A stretch of DNA of 64,000 nucleotides. Source: Tricholoma matsutake. Its lineage: Eukaryota > Basidiomycota > Agaricomycetes > Agaricales > Tricholomataceae. Below, piece by piece: positions 43,406 to 54,194 of the stretch; positions within the stretch are counted from its first letter, which is position 1; every line of letters begins with the position of its first letter. The position numbers were made by a program, and so were the translations under genes. Where the stretch lies: positions 1,240,001-1,304,000 of the forward strand of contig AP026545.1 in NCBI GenBank assembly GCA_026075535.2, given 5' to 3'. Under the pieces are notes generated by a model. It saw nothing but the letters and a program-made list of their open reading frames with translations, had not been told where the DNA came from and did no database searches.

Positions 43406-46400
43406 TTATGCCTCGACTTCCAGGCAAGAAAATATTATGTTTGTCCCCTCTGTGAAATTTTGGTAAGGCCAGAATTTCATCCCCTCATACACCATTCTCG
43501 CAATGCGACACGGAGCATTTGGATTATGTTTAAAGAATAGGGTGATCGCATTACATGCTCGCTTACAATTCTCTTCGGGTTCCCATGAATTATTTTCGTC
43601 GGTATAGTTTTTCCACTTTATTAAGAACTCCAATTTGTTCCATCGAAGATGTGAGTCTAGAATTTCTTCAACTATGTATTCTGGAGCACCTTCTACTATT
43701 ATCGGAGGTTGCGGAGTAGTTTGTTGGCCAGGAATAGTGGGTGGACAGTAAGGGCATAGGCGGGATACATTAATCTCGGGGTCAATCTTAAATGATCGGG
43801 GTAATTTTAGCACTACCACATTAGGCAAGATCACTTTAGAGATTGCATATGGGCCAACTTGTTTCTCCATAAGTTTCTTCGAAGGTCATGGAATATTCAG
43901 GTCCTTGGTACTTAGCCATACCAAGTCACCAACTTTGTACTCTGGAGCACGTGCTCGAGTACGATCCGCATGTCGCATCATGTCATCATGTGCTTTCTTC
44001 AATGCCGCCTCTGCTTCCTCTTGTACCTTTTGCATCTTGAATACAAAATCTTCTACCGACTGTACTTTGACTTCCCTTCTGGGTTCTACTCCCATGCAAG
44101 GATGATATCCATAATTCGCAAAAAAAGGGTGACATACGAGTAGCCAAATGGAATTTGTTATTGTGGGAAAATCTGGAAATTGCCAACCATTTGGGCCAGT
44201 CGGTTTGTCAGTAGTTGACAAACATACGTAGGTACTGCTCCAACTCCTGATTCATTTTCTCTGTCTGCCCATCAGTCTGCAGGTGATATGCCGTAGATAA
44301 TTTAGTTTGAATTCCCAATATGTTGTTTAGTTCTCGCATAAACGCAGAAGCAAATTGTGGTCCGCGATCGGAGATAACAGTATCGGGTAACCCATGTAAT
44401 AAAATCCACAGATATATCTCGCCACGGCACTTTAGGTATAGGGTTTGGCATTAATTTTCCTGCAGGTTTCTCTGGAAATTTCTTCCCCCTCATGCATGTA
44501 TCACATCCATCCACATACCCCAACACATACTTCGAAATTCCGGGCCACCAATAATTTCTCATTACTAATTCCAACGTCTTCCATCTTCCTGGGTGTCTGG
44601 CAATCGGTGTATTGTGATGTAACCGGACGATCTCCCTTCACAAATCCTGATCCTTTGGTACATACACTTTTCCTCGAAACAACACCAACCCTTGTTCCTC
44701 AGCCCATTTGTCTCCTTTGATATTACCTTTCTTCTCTCCCTTCAGAGCTTTCAAGGCTTCCACTACTTCATTGTCCATTTCCAAACATTGTCTAATTTTA
44801 GACAACATTTCTGTTTCCGAGCTATCTATTAATAGATGCCCTTGATGCATAGCACAAATGCGAAAGTATTTGGGCTTGAGTAAGGTAACATTTTTATTGT
44901 CCTCCTCCACCCCCCTTTTATGATCAATACGTCTGGATAATGCATCTGCTTTCCTCATTAAGCTTCCCACTTTATGGACCAAGTGAAAGTTGAAACGCAA
45001 TAGAAATAGTGCCCAACGTGCTTGCCAGCGATTAAGCTTTTTAGCGGACATGAAGTATTGCAGATTTTGATGATCCGTCCAGATCTCAATCTGATGCATA
45101 CATCCCTCCAAATAATGCCTCCATGCCTCCAATGCTCATATTATCCCCAACATCTCTTTGTCATGCACATCATAATTCCTCTCCACATCATTCAACCCTT
45201 TTGACAAGTATGCACAAGGATGCCATTTGTCATCTTTGCACAGCATTGATAATACTGCTCCAGTAGCAAAATTGGATGCATCAGATTCCACTCGCAAAGG
45301 GTGTGTGAAATCTGCTGGGGCTAATATTGGTCCCTCCACAAACTTCCTCTTCAACTCCTCAAACGCTGTCTGCTGCTGCTCTCCCCACCTCCATACTACT
45401 CCCTTTCGTGTAAGGTTATGTAAGGGTGCGGCAATTTTAGAAAAATTGTGCACAAAGCAACGATAATAATTTGTGACTCCCAAGAAGGCTTGAACCTCCT
45501 TGACATGGGTGGGCGCAGGCCAATCTGTGATCGCCTGTACCTTGATCGGATCCATTTTGATCCCATCAGGGCTGATCAATAATCCTAGGAACTTGATCTT
45601 GCTTGCCCCAAACACACACTTCTCTGGTTTCAAAAATAGATCGTTCTCCACCAACCTCCATAATACCTCCTGCACTATCACCTCATGATTCTCTTCATCC
45701 TCCATGAATATCAGAATGTCATCAATAAATATTATTACCACACCTTTGTCTATTACGTCCTTGAAAATGTCGTTCATCATATTTTGAAAGGTTGGGGGAC
45801 TATTAGTCATCCCAAAAAACATGACAAGCGGCTCGAAGGATCCTCGACGCATGGCAAATGCAGCCTTCCACTCATCTCCTTTCTTTATTTGTACATTGTT
45901 GTATCCCCATCGTAAATCCAATTTTGTAAAGACCTTGGCTTTTCCCACCTTATCAATTATTTCTGAGATCAACGGCAGGGGGTACGCGTTCTTCACTGTC
46001 CACTCATTCAGATACCTATAATCGGTACACATCCTCTTTCTTTGGTCTTTTTTGGGCACAAAGAATATTGGTGATGTCTGCGGTGATTTCAAAGGTCGTA
46101 TGTATCCTTTGCGCAATTGCTCCTTCAGGAATGCATCCACTTCTTCTTGTTCCATCGGAGATAACGGATATACCTTCGACTTCTTCAGCACAAACCCGGG
46201 CTTCATCTCAATTGCATGATCCCATGGCTTCTGCACCAGCATTCACTCAGACTCCTTCTTTTGGAACACTGACAAATGTTCATGATACACTTTTGGCACC
46301 CATTCCTCCACTGGCTTCTCCACCTTCACAATATTCTTGTCCCATGACTGTCCTCCACGAACTGCTCTAAAGGTTTGCTTTTGCTCTTCTTTCTCGATCA

Positions 46401-46893
46401 TGATCGGAACTTCCCCATTTGGCATTTCCTCATCCTCCACTTCCTCCATCATAACAGAATACTTTCTCGGATGTTCTTTCTCTTTCTTTTTCCTTTTTTC
46501 CTTCTTCATCTTCCTCCCATACACATTACATTCCTTAGGACAACGAGTCATTTGTACTTTCCCAGTTTTCCAATCAATTTCAGGATTATGCTTCCATAAC
46601 CATGGACATTCTATTATTAGATTGGTTTTCCCAAGATCGCACACTTCAAATACGGCTTGCTCCTGATGCTCCTGATACTTTAGTACCATAGTCACCTCCT
46701 CCTTGATAGTTCCTCCATGATTGACTGTTCTGTCAATATTGTACACCATTATAGGTTGCGCCAGCTTGCGTGTGTTAATACTGTTTCCGGTAATTAAGGA
46801 TCGATTAATAAATAATCCTGTAGCACCACTATTAAGCAACGCTTCCACATCAATAGCTGCATGCGTGTCCACTGTCTTCAATCCCACAGTCAA
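43406..46893 (-). pseudogene. second gypsy Pol: protease, RT, RNase H, integrase, chromodomain
   Basis: Protease reads LLNSGATGLFI, where the catalytic Asp is Asn. RT has FFVPKKDQRKRMCTDYRYLN and IIFIDDILIF (FIDD instead of YLDD, about 45725). RNase H has VESDASNFATGAVLS. Integrase keeps the CC of its finger (CDTCMRGKK) and ISVDFI, but a frameshift between 44230 and 44300 destroys the core. The C-terminal chromodomain has EYIVEEILDSHLRWNKLEFL and IKWKNYTDENNSWEPEEN. Stops at 46243, 45136, 44638 and 44302 separate parts that share one frame down to the frameshift. Confidence 0.88.
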
Positions 46894-47084
46894 GGTGATT
46901 TCTGGTTCTATTCATGCAGAGCGAATAAAGAATTTAGGGGTTTTCGGAAATAGTGCTTGGCAATTTTCTTGGTCACGTGATTCGTAACAGTTGTACTCCT
47001 CCTCGATTTCCTTTTCTGATTTACTCTGGGTTTCCTCGGATACTAATACATTGTAACGATTCTGGGTCACCAATGAGGAAACCT

Positions 47085-48179
47085 TCACTGGGACTCTTCC
47101 ACAAAATTCTTCGGCTTGCCTTCTGGCTTCACTTCCTCGATTGTAGCTTCCCTAATCTTTTTTTTCTGCCTACGATTCCTAGAAATGTGTCCTAACTGCC
47201 CACAGTTAAAACATTTAAGTGGGGCTCGTCTCCCTGCTTGATCAACCTCCATTGCCTCTGCTGGTGCTGCTGACTCCATAACTATAGGTGTCACTGCCAT
47301 GGCCGGTGGCTGTGCCCTTGGAGCTTGCGCCTGAGGTGCCTTTCCTTTCTCGGACTTTCCTCCTGATGACTTTCCAAATTTACTACTTCTGTACATCAAC
47401 TTTGACTCCGCCTGTTCCTGCCGATATTGCTGGTCAAGGCACATTGCCCATTTATACCACTCGTCCAACTTCTCTGGCATAGAAGGTAGTCGGTAGATAG
47501 ACTTGAATAAGGAGGGATTTAATCCTGCTTTCAAAAACTCTACCAATGCGGCTTCTCCCATGTCTGTTTGCAAAGCTTCTGCTTTGAACTGCAAAATAAA
47601 TTCATCTGCCATTAAGGAACCTTGGTGCATGGTCTTTAATTTAGCATTGGCTGTCACCTTTGGATTAGGGTCTCCGAACTGTGCCTCCAATCTCTCCAGA
47701 AATTCCTTGAAGGTTGCAAATGGTTTATTTCCCGTGGCAATTTGATTAATAGCCTCGTTTCTCCAGAACTGTGCTTTCCCCCCCTGAATGTATGAGAGAG
47801 CAAACATAATCCTAGACTCAGCTGTATGAAACTCAGGCTTCCTCCCATGGATGTACAATACTATAGAGCTGATGAAGGATTTTGTATTTTCCATGGTACC
47901 GTCAAAGATTTGCAGGGGCGCATACTAAGGTAAGTGCGCTTTTCCATGTCTGGATTTCTCTGCTGTCTCATCCTCCTGCGATATCCACTCCACCATCTCC
48001 TCCATCTCATCATCTCTTTCTACTGTCATCTCTGGCTGTACTTCTGCTTGTCTGGGCTGTGATGCTGCCAATACTGACACTAATTGCAACATTTGCACTG
48101 TGACCGCATCAATTTTCACCTCTAGTGCTGGTATGGGAACAGGATTAGGACTGGGATTAGAAGTTGAAGGTTCAGACAT
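47085..48179 (-). pseudogene. second gypsy Gag
   Basis: A frame of 365 codons with one TAG (47925-47927). The N-terminus is Pro/Ser-rich (MSEPSTSNPSPNP), then a capsid domain (GRKPEFHTAESRIMFALSY, EFLERLEAQFGDPN), a Lys/Gln/Ala-rich linker and a knuckle CFNCGQLGHISRN in which the last Cys is replaced (CX2CX4H then R). Loss of that Cys should impair zinc binding. Confidence 0.85.
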
Positions 48180-48641
48180 AATTGTAGAATCTGTGATGAA
48201 TCACTTCTTCAACAAATTCAAAATTTTTTCTTTGAAACCTCTCCAAATGTTTATGGGTCACGTGATAAAGCTCGTCGAGGTTCGTCAATCGTTCGTCATT
48301 CATCAGGCGCCTATTTTGACACTTCGGATCAATAACCCTTCCAACAGTGCCTGATCTCGGAGATAACACTGAATTTGGGTTGTAACTAAAATAGTCGTCC
48401 AAATAGAGTAATGCAAATTGTAACTAAACCAGATCCAATCGGTTGTCTGGTTGCAGCTGATCACTGGCAGTCGCAATGTAAGGCGAGGCCTGGCATCGGC
48501 TTATGAAAGAAAAGGTAGATTATGTATATACAAGTACTTCCAGCTCGTGCCGAAAGAGTGAGTAATCGGATGTGGCGCAGTGAAACAATGACGTATGTGC
48601 AAGTAAGAGAAGGCGCACTGATATGGGAAGTTGTGTTCTTC
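48180..48641 (-). other. untranslated leader of the second gypsy element
   Basis: Between the 5' LTR and gag there is about 460 bp without motifs. The stretch next to the LTR (minus strand GAAGAACACAACTTCCC) would be the primer-binding site; I cannot match it to a tRNA by eye. Confidence 0.5.
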
Positions 48642-49042
48642 TGTTAGGGCGACACCCACTATCTGCTAGCTAAGACTGTGCGGGTTCTCTCTACAAGAAG
48701 GGGGCGGGATCCGCGCTTGTGATGGGGGAATTGATGGTTTTGATGCGAGGGGTTATTAATAGGTGAGTTCATTGACAAAGGCCTTTCACACCGAAAACAT
48801 AGGTGGAATACCTAAGAGAACACAACTTGGGTCCCCTAGGCATATATTTAGGGTTTATATACTATGTTACACATATTGTACATTGTTGTTACCGATGCAC
48901 TCATACATGCATGTACATTTTGATGTGTGCGAAATAAAATTCTCATGCTATCAAAGTGTAGCATCATTTGGCGTCATGTAGCGTAATTCAACATAATAAA
49001 ATAAAATGAAATTTTATTAGGTAATGGGGTGGTTTCCTAACA
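48642..49042 (-). repeat. 5' LTR of the second gypsy element
   Basis: The 401-bp LTR differs at about 24 sites from its partner, too many for a young intact copy of uniform origin. Confidence 0.9.
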
Positions 49043-49186
49043 AAACCCTTGTACCCTTGACAAACCCTCCCATACCCTTGGCAACCCTTATATGTTTCCA
49101 TACCCTTACCCCTAAGGGTAGGGTGTGCAGGGGTAGGGGTAAGGGTATGAGATTTGACACCCAGGGGTAACCCCTGCCTTGCCCTA
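49043..49186 (-). mobile_element. right end of a hAT-like element with GGGTA units
   Basis: CCCTTACCC/GGGTAAGGG units end in CTTGCCCTA, the inverted form of the TAGGGCA terminus. It is not the partner of 42315: the 8 bp outside the two ends differ (GGCTGCCC and CTTATATT). It is cut on its left by the gypsy LTR. Confidence 0.55.
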
Positions 49187-49238
49187 CTTATATTGCTATT
49201 AACTTTTAACTGTTCGCTTACCATACATATAGTTTTCT

Positions 49239-50249
49239 TAGGGCACGGCACGGGTAACCCTCAGGTATATTTTCTTATACCCCTACCCATACCCATGAAC
49301 ACCATACCTGCATGGGTAGGGGTACAGTGTTACTGTGGGTTTCTGCGGGTTACCCGTGGTTATTCGTGGGTTTCAGCATGAATATGTATTTTAATAATCT
49401 AATTACACTAAATTAATATACAGAAAGTGACCCCCCTCTCGCATTTGGAGCAAGGGAGGGGGGTGGTGCCTGTAGTCACTGAGAACAGAATGAGTAACCC
49501 CCCCACTTGCATTTGCAGCGAGAGAGGGGGGGTGCTGCCTGTAGTTGTCAATCCCCATTTCCACCCCACGAGCAGTTGCTCGTGGCAGCAGTTGGGTCCT
49601 TGGGTCCTCCTCCTGGTCATTGTTGTCATTCCACCTGCTATCCACCCCATGAGTAGCTGGGTCCTCGGATCCTCCTCCTGGTCATCATTGTCATTCCACC
49701 CACTATCCACCCCATGAGCAGTTGCTCGTGAGGCTGGGGCGGGTGGTGTGCTGTCATGACGTGGTGGTGTTGGCGTGGGGTCGTTCCATGTGAACTCATT
49801 CTGAGGGAATTCCAACCTAGGAAATGAAAGAAACAAAATAGTTAGTTTACAAAAAAGAAACAAACAAAAAAAAAATTACCATGGGTGATGTGGCACTGTT
49901 GGGTGTGTGTCGTTAGCTGTCGTCATCCGTCATTATCAGTAGTTTAGAACCTGAAAAAGAAGAAACATAATCAATTAGTTTAAAAAAACAAGAAATGAAA
50001 CACAAAAAAACTTACTATAGGCCCAAATGATGATTTGTGTTGTTTGGGCCATGCTATGGTGGTAGTTGGATCGTCGTATAGTTTAGAATTAGACATGTCG
50101 TGAGTATTCAACAAAGTCAGATGATTACTCACCTGACCAAAATCCGGGTACCGGCATACCCGCATATACCCATAACACTGTGGAAAAGGGTATGGTGTTG
50201 CCCGGGTATGGCAATCCCATACCTGTACCCATACCCGTGCTGTGCCCTA
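49239..50249 (-). mobile_element. complete hAT-like non-autonomous element, 1011 bp
   Basis: The ends TAGGGCACGGCACGGGTA and inverted TAGGGCACAGCACGGGTA lie next to an exact 8-bp duplication AGTTTTCT (49231-49238, 50250-50257). The interior, in minus orientation, has GGGTATGGG units, G/C hairpins (about 49433-49463, 49499-49530), GAGCAGTTGCTC palindromes, two intron-like modules (49817-49879, 49951-50015) and a hairpin GGCCCAAATGATG...TTGTTTGGGCC (50020-50050). No transposase. Confidence 0.85.
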
Positions 50250-50257
50250 AGTTTTCT

Positions 50258-50774
50258 CGTGTACTCTAGGTATGGTCAGCATAATATTACAGTCATTTAT
50301 ACAAAGACTGAGTTTTCTTATGTACTCTAGGATTGATTTTCTACATAGGGCGTGGCCGATTTTTTTTTCAAAAATTCTCAGGAATTAGGTTTGAATAGTA
50401 ATTGACCTGTAGCTTACTCAGTAGTGCACCTATAGCTATGAAAATAGTATATTTAGAGTCTCCTCAATGTGCGCTATAAGACTGTACCATCAAAATAATC
50501 AAAATGTAAATTTTTGAATGATGATTTTGGTGGTGGAATTGTGCTACAGTTGATATTCTCATAATGTTAAATGCATAGCCTCCATCCCAACCAAAAGCTA
50601 TGCATTATGAAATATGTGGATGATTGAATACGTGACAATCATGACATGCATGTAACCCAGCCAAAAGTGTGACACAATTCAGAGGTACGACAACTTTAGT
50701 ACTATTAGGTTATTAGGTTATTTGGTCCGGACATCCAAATGACTATTTTACATCTCAAATAACTATTCCTCCCT
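50258..50774. other. A/T-rich intergenic sequence
   Basis: Apart from a direct repeat AGTTTTCT(C/T)(G/A)TGTACTCTAGG (50250-50270 and about 50311-50331), no gene or motif is recognised. Confidence 0.5.
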
Positions 50775-51240
50775 GTGTGCCACAAATTAGGCAAGAAGAA
50801 AATGAGTTTATGAGCCATTCAGGTATGAAATGTGAACTATACCTTTTTAGGCCAGGCTGCACATTGTCCCTGTTCACCAGTACTGTGAAAAGCAACAGCA
50901 GATGTTGTCGAGAGGTTCCCTTGCTTTCTGCCTTCCAACCATCTTGCTGGCTGCTGAAAAATGTCTCCTAACTGGGTTCAACAGTCTTGATGATGCAACA
51001 GAGAAACACTTAAATGTCTACAAGAGGGACTGGCTAGGTGTGTTGATACCGACTGTTGACAAACATGGAGCCTGATGAGATTGGAAGAGCCTGATGAGAT
51101 TGGAAATAGACATGCTGTCTGAGCTTGTGGTGCATCCCTTTCTGAGCACAAAAAATGCTGGAAAATGGGTGAATCTCCAACAATATAAGCTGTTCCCATA
51201 ATTCCATTGGAGAGTTTGTCAGCAAGCCCAGGTGAGTGGT
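50775..51240 (+). pseudogene. fragment of a hypothetical gene
   Basis: With frame changes the plus strand reads EKCLLTGFNSLDDATEKHLN, VYKRDWLGVLIPTVDKHGA and LVVHPFLSTKNAGKW. I recognise no domain. It is probably exons of a decayed mushroom hypothetical gene. Confidence 0.35.
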
Positions 51241-51435
51241 CTACAGTGGTGCCTGCACTGTGAATACTGCTGATTTGAGTTTCTGTTTAGCAGGATGTCA
51301 CCAAGGAAGTCTCAGACAAAACCAGCAACAGTTAAAATAGAACCCACCCAGGTTGCACATCTTACATTCTGATATTCCCAGGCATCCATATACTGATTTT
51401 GGCAATCTCAGGCGCTGAACACAGATCACAAACCG

Positions 51436-52622
51436 ATGCGGGAGGTCATTGTCATTTCAGATGACAGCGAGCCTGAGTTCCATTCAAAGGGCAATGGCAA
51501 GTCCAAAAAGTGTGCAGCAAAGCAAGAACCCAGTGATCCATTTGCAGGTAACAAGTGCCCTGCAAAGCAGCATGCATCAAACCCTTCAGAAATCATGAAT
51601 GTCATCGACTTGGATTTGGATGACAATTCCTCTGACAAAAAGACCAAACAGGTTCACAAATCCAACTCAGACATCATGACACACATCGATAGCTGCTCTG
51701 ATGAGCTTCCAAGGGATTGTGATGGGTGGTACATTGTCACCAGGAAGGTCAAAGTAGATGCCATTGAACATCTCGATAGCATTCCATGTCACTGGCCAGT
51801 TCCCAAGATGGACATCACATATATTCTTGATTTTACAGATGACACTAGGGTTTCAGATAGGAATGATGTGAGAAAGCCAAAGGGTCTTGATACATTCCTT
51901 AAAGCAGAGGTACATGGTCATCACTTCTTTAGTAAGCCTTGCAAACAACTGATGATCTCAATCCAGGATCAAGATTCATGAGGAAGTGGCACAAACGGCA
52001 GTACCTCTCATGATATTAAGCTCATGCTCCTCAACCAGCTGCCAACTTGCCATTCCATGCATGAGTGCAATGCCCTCCAATGTGAGATGTTTGATGAGAG
52101 ACTTCTTGAGGGCTATGAGCGGACTGATGGTGGTGACTCCAGCAAGATGGTAGAGATATTTGAGGCTGAGCAGGTTTGAAACAAGGCTGATGGAGAGACT
52201 GTGCTCGGGGTGACTGATGCATATGGGCCACATTCTCAGTAGAGTGTTTTTAAGCATAACCATGTCTATACCAGATTTTATCAGTTGATTATCATGTTGA
52301 GATGCAAGAAGCAGTGTGATGGTTTGGCTGTATTAAGGCCTTTCCAAAATGTGCATATCATACTTTGAGTTTATTTTAAACATATTAAACTGATGGTTCA
52401 TGCACAGCCCCCATCTGTGGAGGGTAAAGCATACTTTCTTGGCTGCAGCAAGTGGACAAAGGGAGAATGATGGGAGCATATTTATGCATCAATCCCATCT
52501 GTGGTTGATGAGGGCATTTTGTTTCAGTTGATGAATGGTCAACCAATCACGTCACCAGATCTTATTGTATATGAGGGAAGCTGTTCTACATTTCTTCATC
52601 CTCAGCATGGAAAACAAAAATA
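51436..52622 (+). pseudogene. agaricomycete hypothetical gene with C-terminal Cys-rich segments
   Basis: The open part (51436-51981) has an acidic/Ser-rich N-terminus and a block DGWYIVTRKVKVDAIEHLDS then WPVPKMDITYILDFTDD. Beyond the TGA at 51979 the same frame continues: CHSMHECNALQCEMFDERLL, GYERTDGGDSSKMVEIFEAE, CKKQCDGLAVLRPF, YFLGCSKWTKG, IPSVVDEGILFQLMNG and CSTFLHPQHGKQKYC, interrupted by about four stops. I recall mushroom proteins with this order and unknown function. The spaced Cys/His residues could bind metal (inference). Confidence 0.5.
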
Positions 52623-52654
52623 CTGTAGTAAGTAATCCAGGTTTGTTCATTCAG

Positions 52655-52800
52655 TAACAGGATTCTTGTTAAGGTATGACATGGGTATGGGTAACACCAT
52701 GACAATGTGGTCACGGGTATGCACGGGTATGGGTGCAGGTTTGGGATTGCCCTACCCATACAACACTGTACCCTTATCCACGGGTTTACAGGTTTCAATG
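52655..52800 (+). repeat. GGGTATGGG-type fragment related to the hAT-like termini
   Basis: TAAGGTATGACATGGGTATG (about 52673) resembles TAGGGCACGGCATGGGTATG at 42315 and continues with the same GGGTAACACCATG text. The far end at about 52795 is not a clear inverted copy, so it is either a MITE or a fragment. Confidence 0.5.
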
Positions 52801-52804
52801 GTCT

Positions 52805-53245
52805 CATTTTTGGGTGAGTTCTCCTTTAATCTGAGGACCCAAAGAGATGAAAATGTTGGGTTACAGTCTGATCTTGTTATTGACAACTTTGTTGCTGGAA
52901 GGGGGGCTTTGAACTGGGTGAGTTCTGCATCTGTTTCTGTGATCTTTGGATCTTTCTCATCTACATTGTGGTCGTTTTAAGGTGCAGAAGAGATGAGAGG
53001 CCCATGTTTGTTTGTTCTCTCTCAGTGTTGAATTCTTTCTTAGAAGGGGGGTTTCAGGAGATGGTATCTGATCTTGGTGAGTTCTTTATCTTTTTTCATA
53101 ATCTTGGGCTGGTTTCTAATCTAATTTACAGTTGTTTCAAGGTGCCAAAGAGATTAGAGGCCCATGTTTGTTTGTTCCCCCTTGGTGTTGTCTTCTTTGT
53201 TAGAAGGGGGGTTGCAGGAGATGATACCTGATCAGGGTGAGTTCC
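52805..53245 (+). repeat. degenerate tandem repeat of about 170 bp
   Basis: Three units share GAAGGGGGG(C/G/G)TTT...GGTGAGTTC and the last two share AGAGGCCCATGTTTGTTTGT (52998 and 53158). Each ends in GGTGAGTTC, which looks like a donor site. ORFs through it do not match a family. Confidence 0.6.
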
Positions 53246-53479
53246 TCAGTGTTCACATAGGTAAGCTACACTGTAATGAATAATCCGGTCTATTGAATGT
53301 ACACATTGTATCAAATGATACAGTTCAGTGGATGCTGTCAAACATACTGTATATACCTATACCTATCGTAACTGATGGAGTGCATTAGAGAGCTTCTGTG
53401 TGGTACACAAGCTGCTATTTAAGCACATATGGTGCATCAAACACATGGAAACCCCCATCGTCGCATCAGCTATTGGCAA

Positions 53480-53745
53480 TGGCAATGGCAGCAGCAATGG
53501 CAATGGCAACAGCAATGGCAATGGCAACAGCAATGGCAATGGCAACAGCAATGGCAATGGCAACAGCAATGGCAATGGCAACAGCAATGGCAATGGCAAC
53601 AGCAATGGCAATGGCAACAGCAATGGCAATGGCAACAGCAATGGCAATGGCAATGGCAATGGCAATGGCAATGGCAATGGCAATGGCAACAGCAATGGCA
53701 ACAGCAATGGCAACAGCAATGGCAATGGCAATGGCAGTCGGGTGA
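53480..53745 (+). repeat. hexanucleotide-based minisatellite (GGCAAT/GGCAAC)
   Basis: About 265 bp of GGCAATGGCAACAGCAAT with an 18-bp higher-order unit and, in the right half, pure GGCAAT. Every frame on both strands is open because the unit length is a multiple of three; the predicted GN, AM, QW or AI repeats are artefacts unless transcribed. Confidence 0.92.
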
Positions 53746-54194
53746 CTGATGTGAACCCTGGTCTCATGTTGTTGCATTTGATATTATTTAAATTGAGCTA
53801 GGTCATGAATTGATGACACCTTTAATTATTAAATCCACATTGGCAGTGGCAGTGGCATCGGCACTGGTAGCAGTAGTTGGACAGGGACCTGGACCTCACT
53901 ATGTGGGCCATCTCATCAGCACTATCCAGCCAAGGAAGGACACATTGTGTCGTTCAATGTGAAGGTGCATTAATTCACTTATATGTGAGTCCTTCACTAT
54001 GGCATTGCATTGGAAGTGGCAGTGGGATTGGCATTGGCAGTCCGATGCAGCATGATTTTGGCCTCACAAATGACATCCCATGGATGGGGAAGAAATTGAG
54101 CAGTTTTTACACCATGATCAGCATGGACCAAACCATCAACAATAGTATTACACATTGTAAGTCACAAAACAGTACTATATATATGAAGAGTGCA
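53746..54194. other. no gene recognised
   Basis: It holds scattered GGCAGTGGCAT units (53842-53870, 54005-54045) related to the minisatellite. It is the downstream flank of the minus-strand gene that ends at 54195. Confidence 0.45.

Larger units (their letters stand above)
42994..49042 (-). mobile_element. second Ty3/gypsy element, decayed, flanks not matching
   Basis: LTRs of 401 bp at 42994-43394 and 48642-49042 (TGTTAGGGCGAC to TTTCCTAACA) bracket gag and pol on the minus strand. The LTRs differ at roughly 24 positions (about 94 percent). A polypurine tract (AAAAGGGGGGT on the minus strand) precedes the 3' LTR. The flanking bases CCAGG and AAACC do not match. Gag and pol carry many stops and shifts. 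Confidence 0.92.

Noticed and set aside
42315..49186. One hAT-like element 42315-49186 split by the gypsy element
   Set aside because: The 8-mers outside the two ends (GGCTGCCC, CTTATATT) do not match and the gypsy element lacks a duplication, so the two ends come from different elements.
51976..52263. Minus-strand 95-aa ORF
   Set aside because: The plus strand here continues the hypothetical gene with conserved Cys-rich text, so the minus frame is a shadow.
53398..53801. Genes encoding GN, AM, QW or AI repeat proteins
   Set aside because: All six frames are open because the unit is a hexamer; there is no unique N- or C-terminal domain.
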